From Sulfurimicrobium sp963779055 (GTDB lineage Bacteria > Pseudomonadota > Gammaproteobacteria > Burkholderiales > Sulfuricellaceae), in assembly GCA_963779055.1 (NCBI GenBank), contig CAVZWN010000005.1, forward strand, positions 1 to 64,000: a stretch of DNA of 64,000 nt. Direction: 5' to 3'. Below are positions 45,958-54,800 of this stretch, one piece after another. The position numbers and the translations under genes were made by a program. Each line of letters opens with the position of its first letter. The stretch's first letter is position 1. A model generated the notes under the pieces. The model was not told the origin of the DNA and did no database searches. It worked only from the letters and a program-made list of their open reading frames with translations.

Positions 45958-46926
45958 CTAGTGATTCCGCGTAACCGAAAACTCGGCCAATTCTAGCAAG
46001 GATTTCTTGAACATTGAATCGGGCAGACCGGAAATCGCTGCGCAGGCGGCCCGCACCTCACGCTCGGCCTGCTGGCGCGTATAATCAAGCGCGCCGGTGT
46101 CGCGGATCGCCTGCAGCACGCCCTGTAGATCTTCCAGACCACCCTGCTCGATCGCGTGACGAACCACACCAGCCTGTGCCGCGTCGCCATGCTTGATCGC
46201 GTAGATTAGCGGCAGGGTTGGCTTGCCCTCGGCCAGATCGTCACCTACATTTTTGCCCGTTTCATGATGGTCGCCTGAATAATCAAGCACATCATCGATC
46301 AACTGAAAAGCCGTTCCAAGACGCATGCCATATTCCGCCATCGCATCCTCAACCTCTTGCGTCGCCCCACCCAGAATCGCACCCAGGCGGCTGGCGGTTT
46401 CGAACAGCTTGGCCGTTTTGTAATGAATCACCTGCAAATAACGCTCTTCGTCAATATCCGGATCATGGCAGTTGAGCAATTGCAGAACTTCACCTTCTGC
46501 GATGACATTGGTCGCATCAGAAATAACCGCCATGACACGCTGATTACCTGTTCCGACCATCATCTGGAAAGCGCGGGAATAAAGAAAGTCACCTACAAGA
46601 ACACTGGCGGCGTTCCCAAACATGGCGTTGGCGGTCGCCCGCCCGCGACGGAGGCTGGATTCGTCAACCACATCATCATGCAACAGGGTTGCTGTATGAA
46701 TGAATTCAACCACAGCCGCCAGTTCATGATGGTAGGTGCCGCGATAATCAAACGCACCTGCAGACAGCAGGACCAGAACCGGGCGCAGGCGTTTGCCGCC
46801 GCTATTGATGATATATTCGCTGATCTGGCGGACCAGAGCGACTTCAGAATAAAGACGCTGGCGTATAACCGCGTCCACAGCATGCATATCTGTTTCGACG
46901 CAGCCGCGTATGGCTTCTAGTGGCAC
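45958..46926 (-). CDS. ispB: Polyprenyl (octaprenyl) diphosphate synthase
   Basis: A 322-residue trans-prenyltransferase making the ubiquinone side chain. Both Asp-rich motifs are present (LLHDDVVDESSLRRG and LIDDVLDYSGD), plus GGKRLRPVLVLLS and FQLIDD. Divergent placement next to rplU-rpmA-obg is typical of proteobacteria. Chain length cannot be read from sequence. It supports the quinone pool used by SQR. Confidence 0.95.
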   Translation of the reverse strand: MPLEAIRGCVETDMHAVDAVIRQRLYSEVALVRQISEYIINSGGKRLRPVLVLLSAGAFDYRGTYHHELAAVVEFIHTATLLHDDVVDESSLRRGRATANAMFGNAASVLVGDFLYSRAFQMMVGTGNQRVMAVISDATNVIAEGEVLQLLNCHDPDIDEERYLQVIHYKTAKLFETASRLGAILGGATQEVEDAMAEYGMRLGTAFQLIDDVLDYSGDHHETGKNVGDDLAEGKPTLPLIYAIKHGDAAQAGVVRHAIEQGGLEDLQGVLQAIRDTGALDYTRQQAEREVRAACAAISGLPDSMFKKSLLELAEFSVTRNH

Positions 46927-47027
46927 GAAATATTCCGAAAAAGTCGAATGTTAGGAATGTTCGCAATAAAGTGTCAAGAGGAGATAACGCCCCAGCGCCT
47001 GCCTGAATCATGCAGGACAAACAATTC

Positions 47028-47056
47028 TTGACCGCTATCATAAGCTTAGGCATAAT
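47028..47056 (+). promoter_or_regulatory. Sigma-70 promoter of rplU-rpmA
   Basis: TTGACC and CATAAT are separated by 17 bases, about 40 bases before the rplU start. Confidence 0.75.
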
Positions 47057-47094
47057 TCCGGGTTCATTTCAAAAGTGAAGCAATGGAGCTCAAC

Positions 47095-47406
47095 ATGTAT
47101 GCGGTCATAAAAACCGGCGGCAAGCAATATCGCGTCGTCGCTGGCGAAAAACTTAAAATAGAACAGATACCGGCAGACATCGGCAGCGAAATCGTACTTG
47201 ATCAAGTATTGATGATCGCGGATGGCGAAGCGGTAACAGTGGGTGCCCCTCTGGTGGCAGGCGCAACGGTGAAGGCTACCGTTATGAGCCAGGGGCGTGC
47301 GAAAAAGGTGATGATTTTCAAAATGCGCCGTCGCAAGCACTACCGTAAAACCCAAGGACATCGGCAGAACTTTACCGAAATCCGTATCGATCAAATCGCC
47401 AAGTAA
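47095..47406 (+). CDS. rplU: 50S ribosomal protein L21
   Basis: A 103-residue ribosomal protein that binds 23S rRNA with L20. Family start MYAVIKTGGKQYRV and the C-terminal RRRKHYRKTQGHRQNFTEI are clear. A GGAG site lies seven bases before the ATG at 47095. It is first of the rplU-rpmA pair. Confidence 0.98.
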   Translation: MYAVIKTGGKQYRVVAGEKLKIEQIPADIGSEIVLDQVLMIADGEAVTVGAPLVAGATVKATVMSQGRAKKVMIFKMRRRKHYRKTQGHRQNFTEIRIDQIAK

Positions 47407-47443
47407 GCGCTGGCTTCAATAGCGCCCGGCAAGGAGAAAACTC

Positions 47444-47704
47444 ATGGCACATAAAAAAGCAGGCGGCAGTTCACGTAACGGCCGCGACTCGCAATCCAAA
47501 CGCCTTGGCGTTAAACGTTTCGGCGGTGAACTGGTTTCCGGCGGCAGCATCATCGTGCGCCAGCGTGGCACCAAGATGCACCCCGGCGACAATGTTGGCA
47601 TCGGCAAGGATCACACCCTGTTTGCCAAGATCGGCGGTCACGTGCACTTTGCGGTCAAAGGTGCCCTGCGCCGCACCATGGTGAGCATCATTCCGGCTGC
47701 CTGA
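47444..47704 (+). CDS. rpmA: 50S ribosomal protein L27
   Basis: An 86-residue ribosomal protein at the peptidyl transferase centre. Start MAHKKAGGSSRNGRDSQSKR and HPGDNVGIGKDHTLFA are diagnostic. No N-terminal Firmicute-type extension. An AAGGAG ribosome site precedes it. Confidence 0.98.
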   Translation: MAHKKAGGSSRNGRDSQSKRLGVKRFGGELVSGGSIIVRQRGTKMHPGDNVGIGKDHTLFAKIGGHVHFAVKGALRRTMVSIIPAA

Positions 47705-47730
47705 TTCTTCAGGCACCAGGCGGATGCGAT

Positions 47731-47766
47731 ACGGCCCTATCGGAAAAGATAGGGCCGTTTTGTTTT
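47731..47766 (+). terminator. Terminator after rpmA
   Basis: An 11-bp perfect stem (ACGGCCCTATC / GATAGGGCCGT) is followed by TTTGTTTTT. Confidence 0.9.
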
Positions 47767-47818
47767 TGGCTCCACCCGGCGCATTTAGTCAACGGAGAAT
47801 GCGCCCTACGGTATTGAC

Positions 47819-48916
47819 ATGAAATTCATAGACGAAGCGAAAATCGAGATCCACGCCGGTAACGGCGGCAACGGCGCGGCCAGTTTCAGGCGCGAAAAAT
47901 ACGTTCCCAGGGGTGGACCGGACGGGGGTGACGGTGGCCGTGGCGGCAGTATCTATGCTGTAGCAGACCGCAACATCAACACCCTGATTGACTACCGCTA
48001 CAAACGCGTCCATCGCGCTGAACGTGGCGAGAGCGGTCATGGCAGCGACCGCTATGGCAAGGGAGGCGAGGATCTGATATTGCGCTTTCCGGTTGGCACC
48101 GTCATTGCAGAGCGCGAAACGGGCCGAATCATCGCCGACCTCTCCGGTGACGGCCAGAAAGTCATGATTGCCAAGGGTGGGCAGGGGGGCCTGGGCAACC
48201 TGCACTTCAAATCCAGCACCAATCGCGCTCCGCGCCAGTGCACCCCAGGGGAGCCCGGTGAAGAATTTGAGCTGACACTGGAACTCAAAGTTTTAGCCGA
48301 TGTGGGCCTGCTGGGCATGCCCAACGCCGGGAAATCCACATTTATCCGTGCCGTTTCTGCCGCCAAACCCAAGGTTGCCGATTACCCCTTCACCACGCTG
48401 CACCCCAATCTCGGCGTGGTGCGCGTGGATAACGAACGCAGCTTTGTCATTGCCGATATTCCCGGCCTGATCGAAGGCGCGGCTGAAGGCGCTGGCCTGG
48501 GTCATCAATTCCTGCGCCATCTGGCCCGCACCCGCCTGCTGCTGCATCTGGTAGACATCGCCCCCTTTGATGAAGCAGTTGACCCTGCTCGGGAAGCACA
48601 TGCGATTATCGAGGAATTACGCAAATACGATGAAAGCCTCTATGAAAAGCCCCGCTGGCTGGTTCTGAATAAAATGGACGCGATTCCTGCCGATGAACGC
48701 AACGAACGTCTGCAGCAATTTCTGCGCGATTTTGGCTGGGACGGCCGGTGCTTCATGATTTCAGCCTTGACAGGCGAAGGCTGCAAGGAAGTCACCTACG
48801 CCATCATGGAACATCTGGAGCAAAACCGGCCACCGCTTGAAAACACGGAAGAACCAGCCGGATCGAACATGGAATCTCCCGGATCAGAACCACAAATTCC
48901 CTCTGCAACCGAATAA
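47819..48916 (+). CDS. obg: GTPase ObgE
   Basis: A 365-residue GTPase of ribosome assembly. The Gly-rich Obg domain (GGNGAASFRREKYVPRGGPD, GGDGGRGG) is followed by the G domain: G1 GMPNAGKST, G3 DIPGLIEGAAEG, G4 NKMD. The C-terminal ~30 residues are acidic and variable. It lies after the rpmA terminator and 3 bases before proB. Confidence 0.97.
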   Translation: MKFIDEAKIEIHAGNGGNGAASFRREKYVPRGGPDGGDGGRGGSIYAVADRNINTLIDYRYKRVHRAERGESGHGSDRYGKGGEDLILRFPVGTVIAERETGRIIADLSGDGQKVMIAKGGQGGLGNLHFKSSTNRAPRQCTPGEPGEEFELTLELKVLADVGLLGMPNAGKSTFIRAVSAAKPKVADYPFTTLHPNLGVVRVDNERSFVIADIPGLIEGAAEGAGLGHQFLRHLARTRLLLHLVDIAPFDEAVDPAREAHAIIEELRKYDESLYEKPRWLVLNKMDAIPADERNERLQQFLRDFGWDGRCFMISALTGEGCKEVTYAIMEHLEQNRPPLENTEEPAGSNMESPGSEPQIPSATE

Positions 48917-48919
48917 AAC

Positions 48920-50038
48920 ATGAAATCGATACTCGAAAATTCCCGGCGCTTGGTCGTCAAGGTCGGCAGCAGCCTGGTCACCAACAGTGGCGCCGGACTC
49001 GACCATGCTGCCATTGCCACCTGGGCAGCGCAGATTGCCGAACTCAAAAAAATGGGGCGGGAAGTCGTCCTCGTCTCTTCCGGCGCAGTAGCGGAAGGCA
49101 TGCAGCGCCTGGGATGGAAGAAACGCCCCAGTGCCATACATGAGCTACAGGCCGCCGCCGCTGTTGGCCAGATGGGACTGGTACAGGTCTATGAAACCTG
49201 CTTCCGTCAGCATGGGCTGCACACCGCGCAGATTTTGCTCACCCATGACGACCTGTCGAACCGCAAGCGCTACCTCAACGCCAGCACCACCCTGCGCACG
49301 CTTTTGCAACTCAACGTCATTCCTATCATCAACGAAAATGATACCGTCGTCACCGACGAAATCCGTTTTGGCGATAACGACACTCTGGGCGCACTGGTCA
49401 CCAACCTGATCGAAGCAGACACACTGGTGATCCTGACCGACCAGTCCGGCCTGTTCAGTGCTGACCCGCGCAAGGACCCCGCCGCCACGCTGATTCAGGA
49501 AGCCCGCGCTGGCAATCCCGAACTGGAAAAAATGGCCGGCGGCGCTGGCAGCGATATCGGCCGCGGCGGCATGCTGACCAAAATCCTCGCCGCCAAACGT
49601 GCTGCGCGCAGTGGCGCCCACACCATCATCGCCTCCGGGCGCGAGCAGGATGTTCTGGTACGCCTGGCACACGGAGAAGCTATCGGTACCCAGTTAATTA
49701 CCGAAACCATGCCCATCGCAGCCCGAAAGCAGTGGCTTGCCGACCATCTGCAGGTGCGCGGCAAAATCATTCTGGATGAGGGCGCAGTCCGGGCGCTGAG
49801 CCAGGAAGGCAAAAGCCTGCTGCCCATCGGCGCATGCGACCTGAGTGGCAATTTTGAACGCGGTGAAGCTGTGACTTGTGTTGACCAGGATGGCCGGGAA
49901 ATTGCCCACGGCCTGGTTAATTATGCATCCGGCGAAGTGAGAAAAATTTTGCGCCAGCCCAGCAGCAAGATTGAATCTATCCTGGGTTACGTGGATGAAA
50001 TGGAGTTGATTCACCGTGACAACCTCGTCCTGCTTTAG
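48920..50038 (+). CDS. proB: Glutamate 5-kinase
   Basis: A 372-residue enzyme, first step of proline synthesis (glutamate to glutamyl 5-phosphate). The amino-acid kinase domain (VVKVGSSLVT, SSGAVAEGM, NENDTVVTDEIRFGDND, GRGGMLTKI) is followed by a PUA domain (~275-360). Coupled to obg as is common in betaproteobacteria. Confidence 0.97.
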   Translation: MKSILENSRRLVVKVGSSLVTNSGAGLDHAAIATWAAQIAELKKMGREVVLVSSGAVAEGMQRLGWKKRPSAIHELQAAAAVGQMGLVQVYETCFRQHGLHTAQILLTHDDLSNRKRYLNASTTLRTLLQLNVIPIINENDTVVTDEIRFGDNDTLGALVTNLIEADTLVILTDQSGLFSADPRKDPAATLIQEARAGNPELEKMAGGAGSDIGRGGMLTKILAAKRAARSGAHTIIASGREQDVLVRLAHGEAIGTQLITETMPIAARKQWLADHLQVRGKIILDEGAVRALSQEGKSLLPIGACDLSGNFERGEAVTCVDQDGREIAHGLVNYASGEVRKILRQPSSKIESILGYVDEMELIHRDNLVLL

Positions 50039-50131
50039 CAGGGTGAGGTTGCGGCGCAGGATCGCATTGACGCAGTCAATGTTATGCCGGAACCACAATC
50101 TGGTTTCGTTATAGAAAAAATCAGAGCAAAT

Positions 50132-50160
50132 AAAAAGGGCAGCCCGGGCTGCCCTTTTTA
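50132..50160. terminator. Bidirectional terminator between proB and the Bax-inhibitor gene
   Basis: AAAAAGGGCAGCCC and its reverse complement form a hairpin with A and T tails, serving both convergent genes. Confidence 0.88.
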
Positions 50161-50178
50161 TTTGGCTTGGGGATTCAA

Positions 50179-50871
50179 CTAGTCCCTTTCACCGCTAAAC
50201 GCCATCAGCAATTGCAGCAGATTGACAAACAGATTGTAGATATTCAGATAAAGTGCCAGCGTCGCCATGATGTAGTTGGTCTCACCACCCTGCACGATAC
50301 GGCTCACGTCAAACAGGATAAATCCGGAGAAAAGCAGCACCGCGACCGAGGAAATTGCCAGGGAAGCCGCAGGCACCTGAAAGAACATATTTGCCAGAGA
50401 GGCGATGATCAGAAGAATCAGGCCGACAAAGAGGAAGTTTCCCAGAAAGCTGAAGTCTTTCTTTGACACCGTAGCATAGGAGGCCAGTGCAAAGAAAATC
50501 ACACCCGTACCACCCGCAGCCAGGCCTACCAATTGTGCGCCATTTTTCAGATGCAGAGCCACCTGCAGAATCGGACCGAGCATGATGCCCATGAAGAAAG
50601 TCAGCACCAGCAACAAGGCCACGCCCACGCCGCTATCGCGGTTTTTGGAAATACCCCAGAAGAGACCGAACATGACAGCCAGCATGACTACCATACCCAG
50701 AATCGGGCTTTGCGACATGAATGAGAAATTCATGCTCATACCAATGACCGCGCCAATCACCGTGGGGATCATGGTCAGGCCAAGCATCATGTAGGTATTA
50801 CGCAATACCCTGTGCGTGGTTAATGATAAATCCGCGCTTTCTGTGGCGATTCGTAACTCAGGTTGCATCAA
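50179..50871 (-). CDS. Bax inhibitor-1/YccA family membrane protein
   Basis: A 230-residue protein with seven membrane segments and the family motifs LRNTYMMLGLTM near the N-terminus and LFSGFILFDVSRIVQGGETNY near the end. E. coli YccA in this family inhibits FtsH and relatives act as pH-linked calcium channels. The function here is not established. A second Met follows the first directly. Confidence 0.9.
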   Translation of the reverse strand: MMQPELRIATESADLSLTTHRVLRNTYMMLGLTMIPTVIGAVIGMSMNFSFMSQSPILGMVVMLAVMFGLFWGISKNRDSGVGVALLLVLTFFMGIMLGPILQVALHLKNGAQLVGLAAGGTGVIFFALASYATVSKKDFSFLGNFLFVGLILLIIASLANMFFQVPAASLAISSVAVLLFSGFILFDVSRIVQGGETNYIMATLALYLNIYNLFVNLLQLLMAFSGERD

Positions 50872-50943
50872 ACACTCTCCTAAAGGCGTGAAACAGAATT
50901 ATGTAAATTAGGACTACCGAAAGCAGCATAAAGTTTCAATTTT

Positions 50944-51294
50944 TCAGACACCTGCCTCCACCCAGTCGCTGGCAAGGTCATAGTTTTCGAAAAACTGGAT
51001 CTCCGCATCGAGGAAAGCACGCGCCAGCCAGGCACTCCAGGACACCAGACGGCCATTAGCAACCACTGCAATTTTCCTGAAATCATGCGCATGCTGCCAG
51101 TTGAAACGCACATCTTCCCAAGCCACATCAAGCGTAAAATCGGCCATATCGCTCAAATCCACCAGCAGGCTGACCTTGCCCTGAAACTTCATTTCATAAA
51201 CCACCGCTTCTTCCAGCTGCTTGTAATCGGCGAGCGTGAATTCGCCAAATACGGAAACCTTGACGACCTGATCGCGGTGTTCAATGGTAATCAT
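50944..51294 (-). CDS. SpoIIAA/STAS-like protein
   Basis: A 116-residue protein of the SpoIIAA-like group. It fits the beta-alpha fold (ITIEHRDQVVKVSVFGEFTLADY, VSLLVDLSDMADF, KIAVVANGRLVSW). Such proteins may bind lipid or act in regulation; no partner gene is nearby. Confidence 0.75.
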   Translation of the reverse strand: MITIEHRDQVVKVSVFGEFTLADYKQLEEAVVYEMKFQGKVSLLVDLSDMADFTLDVAWEDVRFNWQHAHDFRKIAVVANGRLVSWSAWLARAFLDAEIQFFENYDLASDWVEAGV

Positions 51295-51396
51295 TTTACA
51301 GACCCTTCAATAATATCCAGACGGTCTATTCTATCGCAAAAGAACAAAGGCCCGGAATGCAAAGCACCCCAGGCCTTATCTACAGCTAAATGTGAA

Positions 51397-51690
51397 TCAG
51401 ACGCAACCGGTTGGCTTGGGCAAACCGCCATATTTGGTAATAGGTTTCATCGGCCCAGTCATCCAGGTGCTGAAGATCACTTTCTGGTCTTCATCGATGT
51501 ACTTGGCAAATTTGCGGATCGGTGGAACAGAACTGGTCTCCTCGAAATATTCACGCGCCTTCAGGATATGGTTCCATTTAACCTCATCAAGATCCACACC
51601 ATCTGCCTCAGCCATCGCACGGCCAATTTCCTCGGTCCATTCATTCATGTCAGCCAAATAACCATCACCATCTCGTGTTGGAAGTTCCAT
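51397..51690 (-). CDS. TusE/DsrC-family sulfur relay protein with one C-terminal Cys
   Basis: A ~97-residue DsrC/TusE-fold protein. It has the family stretch DGYLADMNEWTEEIGRAMAE and the C-terminal arm GGLPKPTGCV with the penultimate Cys. The second Cys of true DsrC, eleven residues before it, is Thr here, so it is a single-Cys form closer to TusE. TusE passes sulfur to MnmA for tRNA thiolation; single-Cys DsrC homologs also occur in sulfur oxidisers. No tusBCD or dsr genes are nearby. Confidence 0.8.
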   Translation of the reverse strand: MELPTRDGDGYLADMNEWTEEIGRAMAEADGVDLDEVKWNHILKAREYFEETSSVPPIRKFAKYIDEDQKVIFSTWMTGPMKPITKYGGLPKPTGCV

Positions 51691-51874
51691 ATTCATACTC
51701 CTTAAATAAAGTTACAGAATGTTTTTCTTGACCCCACCCATACAATTTAGGTGGTCCAGTATTTAGACTTGAGTAAAATGTATAATCATTAAAACATACC
51801 CGATTGAAATAGTCAACAATAGGGTTTCATGTTCAATGTATAATCGCGCCTGTCAATTACTCAGTTGATTTGCC

Positions 51875-54800
51875 GTGCCGCCTGACTTCCGTCCCCTTTC
51901 CGCCGAAATCGCAAATTGCATGCAGCGTGACCGGCACCGCTTCAGGCGCGAACTGAATAAAATCGAAACCGCCGTGCGCAGCGGGAAAAATCAGGATGCC
52001 GCACTGACCAGCCTCAGTGCGCGCATTCAGGCTTCCATGGCAAGGCGAATCAGCCGCCTTGAGCGCATCCCCCTCCCGTCTTTCGCCTCCGAACTACCCG
52101 TCAACGAAAAGCGCCATGACATCGCTGCTGCAATCGAGGCCCATCAGGTTGTCATTGTCTGTGGTGAAACCGGTTCCGGAAAAACGACCCAGTTGCCGCA
52201 AATCTGCCTCGACCTGAAACGCGGCGTTTCCGGGCTGATCGGCCACACACAGCCCAGGCGAATTGCAGCACGCAGCGTGGCCACACGTATTTCAGCAGAA
52301 CTAAAATCCGAACTCGGGCAGGCGGTCGGCTACCAGGTGCGTTTTCACGACCGTGTCAGCGAAAACAATTACATCAAGGTCATGACCGATGGCATCCTGC
52401 TAGCCGAAACCCAGGGGGATCGCTTTCTCGATGCCTACGACACGATTATCATCGACGAAGCGCACGAACGCAGCCTCAACATCGATTTTCTGCTGGGCTA
52501 TTTCAAGCGCATCCTGCCGCGCCGGCCAGACCTGAAACTCATCATCACCTCCGCCACCATCGATGCCGAGCGTTTTTCCGCTCATTTCGGCGGCGCACCG
52601 GTGATCGAGGTTTCAGGGCGCACCTATCCGGTTGAAGTCCGTTACCGGCCGCTGCAGATTGAAGAAGACAGCGGTACTGAAGAAGCGCTGGAACTGGCCA
52701 TTCTCCACGCTGTGGACGAGATTGCCCCGCACGGCGGGGATATCCTGATTTTTCTGCCGGGCGAACGCGAGATTCGCGATGTGGCCGAAGCCCTGCGCAA
52801 GCACCATCCGCCCGGTACGGAAATTTTGCCCCTGTTCGCTCGCCTTTCCAGTGCCGAGCAAGACCGGATATTCAAACCGGGCGGTGGGCGGCGAATTGTG
52901 CTGGCGACCAACGTGGCGGAAACCTCCCTTACCGTGCCCGGCATCCGTTATGTAATCGACCCGGGTTACGCCCGCATTCGCCGCTACAGCGTGCGCGCCA
53001 AGGTAGAGCGCCTGCAGGTGGAAAAAACCTCGCGCGCTTCCGCTGCCCAGCGCGCCGGGCGTTGTGGCCGCGTCGCCGCAGGCATCTGCATCCGACTTTA
53101 CAGCGAAGAAGACTTCAATACCCGCCCGGCATTCACCGACCCGGAAATCCGGCGCAGCAACCTGGCCGCCGTCATCCTGCGCATGCAGGCGCTCGGGCTG
53201 GGCGATGTGGACGACTTCCCCTTCATCGAAGCCCCCGATCCGCGCGCCATAGCGGATGGATTTCAGCTTCTGGAAGAACTCGGCGCCATGGATGAAGCCC
53301 GCCAGCTGACGCCGCTGGGCAAGCAACTGGCCCAGCTCCCCATCGACCCGCGCATTGCGCGCATGATCCTGGCAGCCCAGAAGGAAAACTGTCTCACCGA
53401 AGTACTCATCATTGCCGCCGCGCTTTCCAGCCAGGATCCGCGCGACCGACCTCTCGCAGCGCAGGATGCGGCAGATACGGCACACCGGCGCTTTCAGGAC
53501 GAGCGCTCGGATTTCCTCGGTTTCATCAAGCTATGGCGCTTTTACGATGAAGCCCTGATCCACAAGAAATCCGGCCGCAAGCTGGCCCAACTGTGCCGCG
53601 ACAACTTTCTTTCCGCCCTGCGCATGCGCGAGTGGCGTGATATCCACGGACAACTGGCGGTGATGGTCAAGGAAATGGGCATACGCCCCAACGAGATCGA
53701 GGCCGATTACGGCCAGATCCACCGCGCGCTGCTGACAGGGCTGCTCGGCAACATCGGCCTGAAAAGTGAAGGGCGTGAGTATCTTGGCGCAAGGGGCATC
53801 AAGTTTTCCATTTTTCCGGGGTCGGTGCTGTTCAAACCCAACCCCCCTCAATCCCCCCTTGTCAGGGGGGAAGCTGGCTCCTCCCCAGAACCCGCCCCCC
53901 TGACAAGGGGGGATGGGGGGGTTGGAAGGTTGGGAGGGGTTAGCCCCAAATGGCTGATGGCCGCCGAACTCACCGAAACCACACGTCTCTACGGACGAAC
54001 ACTGGCGCGCATCGAGCCAGAATGGATCGAGCCGCTGGCCGGGCACCTGATCCGACGCAATTACTTCGACCCGCACTGGGAAAAGAAAGCGGCCCGCGTT
54101 TCGGCCTACGAACGGGTCACGCTCTATGGCCTGGTAATCGAACCCAAACGCAAAGTGCATTACGGCCCCATCCACCCATCTGAAGCACGCGAGATTTTCA
54201 TCCGCGCAGCCTTGATTGAAGGGGAATTCCATAGCAACGCCCCTTTCTTCACTCACAACCGCAAACTGGTTGAGGAGATCGAAGAGCTGGAGCACAAGGC
54301 ACGCCGTCAGGACATTCTGGTAGACGAACAGCGCATCTTCGAGTTTTATGACGCACTGGTTCCACCCGGCATCCACAACGGCGCAGCATTCGACAAATGG
54401 CGTCGCGAAGCGGAGCGTGCGCAACCACGTCTGCTTTATCTCAGCCGCGAACAATTGATGCGCCACGAAGCAGGCCATGTTACGGAAGACCTGTTCCCAC
54501 CCTCGATCGATCTTGGTGGCAACGCATACAGGCTGTCCTACCGCTTCGAGCATGGCCATCCTCTCGATGGCGTCACGCTCACCCTGCCTCTGCCCGCACT
54601 CAACCAGGTCAGTATCGCGCGTTGCGAATGGCTGGTTCCCGGACTGCTGCGGGAGAAAATCACATTGCTGATTCGCGGCCTGCCGCACAAACTGCGCAGT
54701 GCCTGTGTGCCCGTGCCTGAATTCGTGACCACAGCCATGAACCAGATCACCCCTGGGAATCAGCCTTTGATCGAAACCCTCGCCGGATTTGTGGCACAAC

